Source of the DNA: Amylostereum areolatum
Lineage: Eukaryota; Basidiomycota; Agaricomycetes; Russulales; Stereaceae
Length of the DNA: 64,000 nucleotides
NCBI GenBank assembly: GCA_012932865.1
Contig: SAXG01000002.1
Coordinates: forward strand, 434,001-498,000
Reading direction: 5' to 3'
Made by a program: the position numbers and the translations under genes. Positions 58,231-64,000 of the stretch are shown here, one piece after another (positions within the stretch are counted from its first letter, which is position 1; each line of letters starts with the position of its first letter). Under the pieces are notes generated by a model. It was given only the letters and a program-made list of their open reading frames with translations, was not told the origin of the DNA and made no database searches.

Positions 58231-59796
58231 GTGCTAATGCAATCCCCGTTGCCCGGAGCAACGGAAGTCCCAACGCCCGATTCCCCGATGCTAGAAAGTC
58301 AGATAGCTCACATGATAGCCGGAGTAGCTCTCGAGCAGGCCAGGGAACGGATCAACGATCTCAGGCAGGAGTCGGCCGACGTCCAGAGCATCCTAGGGAA
58401 TCACATCAAGATGCTCGACGAGGAGTTTCTGCAGCTAGACTCGAGGTACCTAACGCTCTCGACCGAGATGGAAGAGAGGGAGGTCAAACTCCTTCGACGA
58501 CTCCGGAAGCTAGCGCAGCAGCTATACTCAACGTCGCAGAGCTCCGGAGATTCCTTACTGAAGTCGGACTCAGAGTTAACTGGCTTAACTGGGAAAGACA
58601 CACCTTCCGTGCCGCCTACGAAGGAGAAATCCTCCGAAGACGAATGGAAACTACTGGAGTTCCCCATATATCTTCGAAAGAAGGCCCCGACATCGACCTT
58701 ATCTTCCATGGACATCACATCTCCCCGGGCTACACTATTCGACCCGATCCCATCACAACCACCCTCACCAGATCCCCGTACCCTCCTAACGCCCCTCCGC
58801 GGCCCGTCACCGCTCATACTCCACCAAGATCCATACCCTTCCCCAACTTCAACAACGTTAACCCCATCCAGCCTCCCGTCGTTGGAAACGACATACCCGG
58901 AAACTACATCGGACAGCCCCGTACTCCCCCGGACCCCAGACAGCCGACCAGAAGATTCCCAACGGAAAATCCTCGACGAGTACCTTGGGCACCTTCCTCA
59001 CTGCCAGCGGTGCCTAGACCGCCAACGCCTTTCCCAACTTCTATTGACGACGCTCCCATGCCTTGGAACGGAAACCCCCCTGCTTATCCCTCCTTCCTAC
59101 GCCCACACCCCGACCACACTAGTGATCCCATCGCCCAAGATCCCCGAGTCACCCCACAGCGACGTAAACATGAATCTGTCGACTCCGACGGAAGATCACT
59201 CAAGCGGATCAGAGACGTCGACTTCCCCGATAAGTCGGGCGATGAGGAACTGCGACAAGATCCAGGAGATAATCAAACGGATGATGGAAATCCAAGCTCG
59301 CGGGAGACAGAGGTGCAAGTCAACGGACGAATCGGACAGTTCGGCGGAGGAAGAGGACGATCCGGCGAACGACCAAACGAAGGAAGTAGCCGAGAATCCC
59401 TCGGACCCATGGAGCGGCGAGCCGACTACGTGGACGCAGGAACAGTGGGACACGATTCCTGTGAAGCCGCGGAAACGCTGCTGGAAATGCGGCGAGCGAG
59501 GCCATCTCCGCCGAGACTGTCCCCGTCGCAAGAACGCTCCCCCTCACTTCCCCCGATCACGGTCATGCTACCCTCTCCGACCACGGACTCCTCTCCCTCG
59601 CCCGAGCCATCCGGATACCAGCTACGGTCCAGGAACACTGATGTCCCACCCCCACCTCCGACGTACCGACGCTACCGCCCGCGCCCACAGGCAGCTTCTG
59701 GGCTTCCTCACGCGACGTGAAAGCCTGACTCACGAAGCCGCCCAACACGCCACCGAACAGTGGCTGTACTGGGAGGACGCGGCACTCCGCACTTAG
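58231..59796 (+). CDS. gag: Gag-like capsid protein with CCHC zinc knuckle
   Basis: 521-codon single ORF. The N-terminal third holds a coiled-coil-like stretch (EQARERINDLRQESADVQ and beyond). A long Pro/Ser/Thr-rich middle follows, then an acidic part. The zinc knuckle, CWKCGERGHLRRDC, spans residues 417-430 and fits C-x2-C-x4-H-x4-C. The C-terminus is Arg/Pro-rich. A UAG at 59794-59796 ends it, but 39 sense codons with many Trp and Asp/Glu follow in the same frame to a UAA at 59914. No protease or polymerase follows. The ATG chosen is the first in frame; an upstream start is unlikely because of stops. Confidence 0.72.
   Translation: MLMQSPLPGATEVPTPDSPMLESQIAHMIAGVALEQARERINDLRQESADVQSILGNHIKMLDEEFLQLDSRYLTLSTEMEEREVKLLRRLRKLAQQLYSTSQSSGDSLLKSDSELTGLTGKDTPSVPPTKEKSSEDEWKLLEFPIYLRKKAPTSTLSSMDITSPRATLFDPIPSQPPSPDPRTLLTPLRGPSPLILHQDPYPSPTSTTLTPSSLPSLETTYPETTSDSPVLPRTPDSRPEDSQRKILDEYLGHLPHCQRCLDRQRLSQLLLTTLPCLGTETPLLIPPSYAHTPTTLVIPSPKIPESPHSDVNMNLSTPTEDHSSGSETSTSPISRAMRNCDKIQEIIKRMMEIQARGRQRCKSTDESDSSAEEEDDPANDQTKEVAENPSDPWSGEPTTWTQEQWDTIPVKPRKRCWKCGERGHLRRDCPRRKNAPPHFPRSRSCYPLRPRTPLPRPSHPDTSYGPGTLMSHPHLRRTDATARAHRQLLGFLTRRESLTHEAAQHATEQWLYWEDAALRT
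58644..59720 (+). CDS. Long overlapping ORF inside gag (uncertain)
   Basis: 358 codons in another frame wholly inside gag. The product is rich in Pro and Arg (RPVTAHTPPRS, TPPDPRQPTRR) with acidic stretches and no recognised domain. Its length and the lack of stops may be a by-product of biased gag codons, or a real second protein. Confidence 0.25.
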   Translation: METTGVPHISSKEGPDIDLIFHGHHISPGYTIRPDPITTTLTRSPYPPNAPPRPVTAHTPPRSIPFPNFNNVNPIQPPVVGNDIPGNYIGQPRTPPDPRQPTRRFPTENPRRVPWAPSSLPAVPRPPTPFPTSIDDAPMPWNGNPPAYPSFLRPHPDHTSDPIAQDPRVTPQRRKHESVDSDGRSLKRIRDVDFPDKSGDEELRQDPGDNQTDDGNPSSRETEVQVNGRIGQFGGGRGRSGERPNEGSSRESLGPMERRADYVDAGTVGHDSCEAAETLLEMRRARPSPPRLSPSQERSPSLPPITVMLPSPTTDSSPSPEPSGYQLRSRNTDVPPPPPTYRRYRPRPQAASGLPHAT

Positions 59797-60250
59797 CGGG
59801 AACCTCCCTCGCGATTCAATCACTCTTGGCGCGTCAACGATCTCTTCTGGAAAGAAGAGGACTGGGACTTGCAAGAAGTGGAAGAGTCGAAGGTTCACTG
59901 GCCAGAGACTTGGTAAGCGCACGGATGATCTTTCACTCATCATACGCACTCGGACTATTTCTCCCATCATCATTTACGTCTCCATCTCATTCCCATCATC
60001 CCGCCTTTACGATTTCTCCTTACGATACTCCTCGGACTGATCACGGACTGCGCCCTCACTCGCACGCATATTTTCCTCGGACTTCTCTACTGTACGGGTT
60101 CCTATCGCTATGAGGAAGGCGAAACATTTGGCATCTTTCCCTGCGACGCGCTGGACGCGTCACTTACTTACGACTCGTGTTTGATTATGTACGATATTCC
60201 CGCTTACGATTGACGGCAATGATTATATCATTGCCCCTCCACATCGCAAG

Positions 60251-60257
60251 CATAAAA
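60251..60257 (+). promoter_or_regulatory. Internal TATA-like box before ORF2
   Basis: CATAAAAG about 75 bp before the ATG at 60330, at a distance typical of a TATA box. It could give a separate internal transcript. Confidence 0.4.
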
Positions 60258-60329
60258 GGAAAGCCACAAAGACGATAACATCCTCAGACATCGTCTAACC
60301 AACTCACTCGCACCAACCAAACCAACAAA

Positions 60330-60713
60330 ATGTCTTCTACTCTTACTTCCTCATCGTGTAACCTCTCCACCACCGACCACACCCCTCCTACCACTCCCCC
60401 TCCTTCGCCCGTCCTCTCGCGCACTCCCACGCCCGACCCACAGGACGAAGAACTCCTTCGTCATCTCAAACGAGTTACGGAACTCCTAAACCGTCCGGAC
60501 GTCGCTCGCGCCATGAAGAGGCCGAGAAGCTTAGACGAAGAAGCTATGCAGGAGTCGAAGGGAAGATCCGGCATCAAGGGACTCTTCCGAAAGCGCGGGC
60601 CTCGGCTCAAGAGCCCGGATCACGCAACAACGGCGAGGATAGGACATCGGTTAGGGGCTACTACGATAGATGGGGAAGATCTGAAAGTAGTAGAAGCATT
60701 GTTAAAGCGATAG
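60330..60713 (+). CDS. Element ORF2: small Pro/Thr-rich basic protein
   Basis: 127 codons, start MSSTLTSSSCNLSTTDHTPP after a CAAAATG context. A Ser/Thr/Pro-rich first third is followed by a helix (ELLRHLKRVTELLNRPDV), KRPRSLDEEAM, and a basic part ending EALLKR. It is not similar to any retroelement protein that I recognise. It lies between gag and the right LTR, where env or accessory genes would be found in other elements. Confidence 0.45.
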   Translation: MSSTLTSSSCNLSTTDHTPPTTPPPSPVLSRTPTPDPQDEELLRHLKRVTELLNRPDVARAMKRPRSLDEEAMQESKGRSGIKGLFRKRGPRLKSPDHATTARIGHRLGATTIDGEDLKVVEALLKR

Positions 60714-60746
60714 AATAGAATTCTATCGTTGGGGTCCGGGCAAGGA

Positions 60747-60753
60747 TATAAAG
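60747..60753 (+). promoter_or_regulatory. Internal TATA-like box before the membrane ORF
   Basis: TATAAAG at 60747-60753, about 33 bp before the ATG at 60786. Confidence 0.35.
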
Positions 60754-60785
60754 AGTGAACATCAGAAAACGACAAACCCAGAAGC

Positions 60786-61127
60786 ATGATGCAATCAACA
60801 CAATCACCCGATCTATCAATGTTCAATACGCCCACTCCTCTCTGGCTCATCGCCGTCGTCAGCATCATCGTAGGACTTACGATCCTCACCTTCCTCGCAT
60901 CAACCATATTCCTTCTCCAATGGCGAAGAGCGAGCGACCGACAACACGTTCAAGACATCCCTCTAGAACCACTTCGATTCAGGAATCTACGGGACGTAGA
61001 TTCTAGAGAGGGGGATAGTGTTACAACTCGTTCAAGGTACTTCATTTCCTATTGCCTTATTAGGAAGGACGTCGCTAAACAACGAGTTACGACTGTGCCC
61101 CAGTTCGTAACCGTTCCGACGACATAG
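60786..61127 (+). CDS. Element ORF3: small protein with one membrane segment
   Basis: 113 codons starting MMQSTQSPDLSMFNTPTP. A single strong hydrophobic helix, LWLIAVVSIIVGLTILTFLA, followed by STIFLLQ, is succeeded by a basic WRRASDRQHVQ stop-transfer. The last part runs into the right LTR, so the end is determined by LTR sequence. It is in the place where envelope-like genes sit, but it is far too short and has no signal peptide or fusion features. Function unknown. Confidence 0.45.
   Translation: MMQSTQSPDLSMFNTPTPLWLIAVVSIIVGLTILTFLASTIFLLQWRRASDRQHVQDIPLEPLRFRNLRDVDSREGDSVTTRSRYFISYCLIRKDVAKQRVTTVPQFVTVPTT
61005..61018 (+). other. Polypurine tract
   Basis: AGAGAGGGGGATAG directly before the TG start of the right LTR, the expected plus-strand primer site. 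Confidence 0.75.
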
Positions 61128-61569
61128 CCGCGACTGTACCACAGTTCGTCGGCATCTCAACAACACAGCTACGACAGTGCCACTGTTCATCGGCATCTCG
61201 ACAACGCAGCCACGACTGTGCCCCAGTCACGTCCCCGTAGATACTCGATGCGATCGTTGCCTTATGTACATATATTTACTCGACCTCCCTTCGTATAAAA
61301 GGAGGTTCAACGAACGAGCTATTCCTCAGCTCGTTCTCTTTGTAAATACAGGACTGTTCTGAATAAGAACCTCCTCTTAAACACTAAAGAGAATCCTAAG
61401 CATACTAAGTCGATAGGCTCGCCTAAGTCTTCCGCGAAGACTTACTGCTTCATCCATCGACCTTCACCTTCGTATAAACCGAGACGTCTGGATCACCTGA
61501 TCCCACCTCTCACGCGTAAGAGTACTGTAGCCTGAGCCGCTTGTCACGTGATAAGGACCGTCCTTAACA
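61019..61569 (+). repeat. Right LTR (551 bp)
   Basis: Starts TGTTAC, ends TTAACA and is followed by AGGGT. It contains a TATA box at 61294-61300, an AATAAG poly(A)-like signal at about 61358, and a block of three 41-bp tandem units at 61090-61212 plus a partial fourth. This layout fits U3-R-U5. Confidence 0.82.
61090..61212 (+). repeat. 41-bp tandem repeats in the LTR U3
   Basis: Three units of exactly 41 bp (61090-61130, 61131-61171, 61172-61212), each starting CGAC(T/A)GT, with a partial fourth to about 61228. They are imperfect. They are placed like enhancer repeats upstream of the TATA box. Confidence 0.8.
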
Positions 61570-61574
61570 AGGGT
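61570..61574. repeat. Target-site duplication, right copy (AGGGT)
   Basis: Follows the LTR end and matches 57990-57994. Confidence 0.85.
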
Positions 61575-63792
61575 CCTAAGCAAGGTTTCAGCCTTAGAGC
61601 AGGTGAAGAGGGTGCTAGGTAATTGAAGGTCCTTACAGCCTTGTTGTTCCTATCAAACCCCAAGATTGAGAACCAATGTTGGCCGCGCCTGTTCTTCTTC
61701 ATGTCCTTCTCCGAGAATGGTTCGCAGGCTGCGACAAGCTCTTCACACTCCTTGTCGAATTCCTCCATGATTTGGTCGATGACTTTGCCCTTGAAGCTCC
61801 TGCAGAGAAACAGCCTACCCAAGCAGTCGCGAACCTCAGTCGGAACCTCATCATTTGCCCTAAAAACTAGTTAGAGCCCTGAGTAGGTGAGGAGCAAAAG
61901 ATCTGAACTCATTGTATGGAATTTTCAAAAAGGCCTTGAGCTCCTCCTCGATTTTCCTGGTGGTCCATAGCCTGTTGAGCAATCGATTCTTCCAGTCTGG
62001 AAGAAGTTTTCCCTGCCACCCCTCCTCCCCTAGGTTGGTGTCGGTCTTGATGTTGAGGCCTTCCTCCGCCTGGAAGGTTTCCACGTTCCTTTTGTTTTTC
62101 CTCCTCTGCTGGCGCGACCGACTGTGCTGCGGCCTGGTCTGAGTGCGCTTCCCGCCCTTTCGTTCTGACCGCTTAGCTCCTCGCTTTTGTTTCACACCCT
62201 CACCAGCTTCGGAACGGTATATTTTTGAATTAGATCGGTTGGTCGGCGGTGCGGGCTGCTTGGACGGTGGAGGTGGAGTAGCCGCTGCCACAGGTGGAGA
62301 AGAAGCTTGACCTTGAAGATGCTTGTCAATATGTTGGACCATAGCAATCCTCTCGGCTTCAGAGGCCTTGTGAATGACGTTCTGCACATCCTTGCTACCC
62401 TTCACCTTGTCGTAGACGTTGAAGAGGGTTTTCCACCAATGAGATGAGTCCAATGCTGGAGATGCTGGCTCTGAGGCCATCTGCGAAGGCAAAGGAGGGG
62501 AAGGGGCTGGCGAAGAAGATCCTGTAGGAGAAGGCGCAGCCTGTGATGACCCAATCGCAGCTGGGGAGGACGCAGCGGGGGATGATGGGCCGGGGGAGGA
62601 CACAGCGGGTGAGGATAGGTCGGGCCAGGGCTCAGAAAGAGGAGGCAGGTCTGGCCACGACGCCGCGGGCGACGGTGCCTCCCACTGCAGCTCAGGCGAT
62701 GACACCCAAGGTGAGGATGGTCCAGCGGACGACGACGGCAACGACGCCCCCGCCGCCGATGGCGATGGTGGCAAAGACGCCTCGGCCCTGGATGGTGACC
62801 GTGGCGAATATGCCGCGGCCGACGATGGCGAAGACGCCCCCGACAAGGAGGGCAGAGGTTCTCTTGACCAGCCTGGGAGTGCGGAGGGAATGACCAGGCG
62901 TGGGGTCGCCGACAACGCAGGCCGTGGCGGAATGAAGGCAGATGGCGGCAGAGGAGGTGCCGGAGATGAGCCTGCATCGTCGAAGCGCGCCCGTTTGCGA
63001 GGCCGAACTTCATCACGCTCGTCGACCTCCGAGTCATCCAGGTCAAGGTCTACCTGCGAAGGCTTTGCGCCGCGCGGGGCCACCGTTCGACCGTAGGTTA
63101 GTTTGGGGGCTCCTACAGATGGTGCGGGCCTGGGCTTCGGAGCAGGGCGCTCCTTTCGCTTCCGTTGAGACTGAGGACCGACGGAAAGAGCTGGGTAAGC
63201 CCTCCCAGACCGATGCTTTCGGACATATTCTTGAATCTTCGGGTCAGAATTGCCTCGAGCAGTTCCGTCCCCATTGTCCAGGCCGTCCATCGTGCGGCCG
63301 ACGCCCCCGAGGTAGCGGTCCTCGTCGAACCGATCCTGGAGATCGACCACAAGGTCCTCCAGGTTGATGTCGCAGGTGTACTCCTTGTTGCGCCGCGCAG
63401 ACTTTCTCGGGAAGCTAAGGAAGGTTTTCAATTTTCGACCAACGTTCAGCGAGCTTCAAACTTACAATACGTTGACCACCTTCTTGGTCGCAGACTGGAG
63501 AATCTTCCGAGGCGATTTCCAGGGGTTCTTGCTCGTCAGGTCTGAGGGTCCGTGAGGTGAGTGCTATTCAGGCAGATAATCATATGCTTGCCTTCATCGT
63601 CCGGGGATATCGGAGTCAACGTAGACGGCGGTGGACTACGAGAGCACGAAAGACCTGTGAGAGTCAAACCAGACTGTCGAGTCAGAGCCGGAAACTCCTC
63701 TGTTGTTGGTACCGCGCACCTTGAGTAATAATAGACAAAGGCCGGTCGACCTTCTTGCCCTTTCCCTTCTCCTCAGAAGCTTTTGGTGCCAT

Positions 63793-64000
63793 GCGTGTCC
63801 AACATGCTGAGAAAGACAGAGGAAAGTTCGGGAGATTGCTGTGGTGGAAGACAAAGATCAAAAAGATTAACCCTGTCTCGCGCGACTCACGAGGTTTCTT
63901 CGTAACTTCATTCAACCAACTCTTCATCTCCTTCTCACACATTCCCCTCACCCAGACGATGCCCGTGTTAATTGGACCATCGCGGGGTACTCCGTTCATA
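63793..64000 (-). other. Right edge: upstream minus-strand sequence
   Basis: A minus-strand frame from the edge reads DGPINTGIVWVRGMCEKEMKS, then WLNEVTKKPRESR, which looks coding and ends at a possible donor. It may be the last exons of another gene cut by the window edge, or an upstream exon of the split dioxygenase-like gene. Too little is visible to decide. Confidence 0.35.

Larger units (their letters stand above)
57995..61569 (+). mobile_element. Non-autonomous LTR retroelement: gag without pol, with extra ORFs
   Basis: 3575-bp insertion bounded by a 5-bp duplication. It starts TGTTAC, ends TTAACA, and the right LTR is 551 bp (61019-61569). The left LTR is represented by 113 bp identical to the right LTR's start, then diverging. 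A polypurine tract lies directly before the right LTR. The interior encodes a gag-like protein with a CCHC zinc knuckle, then two short ORFs. No protease, reverse transcriptase, RNase H or integrase motif is seen in any frame, so replication would need a helper. Collapsing the element and one AGGGT copy joins the two halves of the host exon. The identical LTR parts argue for a recent insertion. Confidence 0.85.
57172..63792 (-). pseudogene. Split 2OG-Fe(II) dioxygenase-like gene (TET/JBP-like signature) interrupted by an LTR element
   Basis: Large multi-exon gene with its start at 63792 (MAPKASEEKGKGKKVDRP). Early exons are basic; the main exon (about 63431-61860) is Pro/Ser/Ala-rich and disordered, ending EELKAFLKIPYNEF. 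The next exon reads VIDQIMEEFDKECEELVAA to FSILGFDRNNKA with a GTAAGG donor. Its downstream exon, GACCCTGCGCTC..., is split by the LTR element; past the insertion it reads PALSDFHRKNKGPIDHF. The C-terminal part has an HxD motif (KPHIDWKNLAVGV), FDHKTKAWLVIWEAG, a distal His (SLFYHFN), RRSSVWFNQSSMF with RxS, and ends SNLFPRK at 57172. The pattern is that of 2-oxoglutarate/Fe(II) oxygenases and resembles TET/JBP spacing; this is inference. The insertion likely inactivates it. Confidence 0.6.

Noticed and set aside
60786..61127. Retroviral envelope gene
   Set aside because: One membrane helix in 113 codons, without signal peptide, cleavage site or fusion peptide; called only a membrane ORF of unknown role.
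1..64000. CRISPR array, operons or bacterial-type ribosome binding sites
   Set aside because: Intron-rich eukaryotic DNA; no direct-repeat/spacer pattern was seen.

Overview
The window is nuclear DNA from a filamentous basidiomycete, most likely an Agaricomycete (mushroom-forming fungus). The evidence is intron-rich genes on both strands with introns of about 50-60 bp, sequences typical of that group (a pRiA4b ORF-3-like protein, F-box proteins, a multi-exon integrase-core gene, a large lineage-specific dioxygenase-like gene), an alternative oxidase, and a secreted rhamnogalacturonan lyase. Genes are not in operons; divergent pairs share short promoters.

Left part (1-20 kb), mostly conserved housekeeping genes: a PP2C phosphatase, a NudC-domain (NUDCD1-like) protein, an MFS sugar transporter, the ribosome-biogenesis factor BUD22, the spliceosomal DEAH helicase PRP2/DHX16, a broken pRiA4b ORF-3-like gene, a DUF427 protein, an ING-type PHD-finger chromatin reader, and a mitochondrial NAD-type carrier.

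20-32 kb is looser. It holds a small hypothetical gene, a foldback repeat pair of about 180 bp with an outer inverted repeat, a Ser/Pro-rich membrane protein, a DUF952 gene, a PEX8-like gene and a degraded F-box gene.

32-54 kb is again gene-dense: a PPPDE-thioredoxin-PUL fusion, carnitine acetyltransferase with both mitochondrial and peroxisomal signals, a Zn2Cys6 regulator, alternative oxidase, a small conserved protein, a SPO71-like PH-domain protein, mitochondrial ribosomal protein uS12m, the SUMO ligase NSE2, a hypothetical protein and a PL4 rhamnogalacturonan lyase.

54-64 kb is mobile and is the most unusual part. A 21-bp repeat block lies upstream of a DDE integrase-core gene whose first expected catalytic Asp is Asn. 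Tail-to-tail with it lies a large multi-exon gene with a 2-oxoglutarate/Fe(II) dioxygenase-like signature (HxD...H...RxS, TET/JBP-like spacing). That gene is split by a 3.57-kb LTR element that has a gag with a zinc knuckle, two extra small ORFs (one with a membrane segment) behind their own TATA-like boxes, no pol, a polypurine tract, and a 5-bp target duplication that restores the host exon when collapsed.

Several otherwise conserved genes carry 1-7-base indels (NUDCD1-like, pRiA4b-like, DUF952, F-box, NSE2, perhaps PEX8-like). These may be real decay or assembly indels; the sequence alone cannot decide. All exon structures are hand-inferred from frame, splice signals and family conservation.
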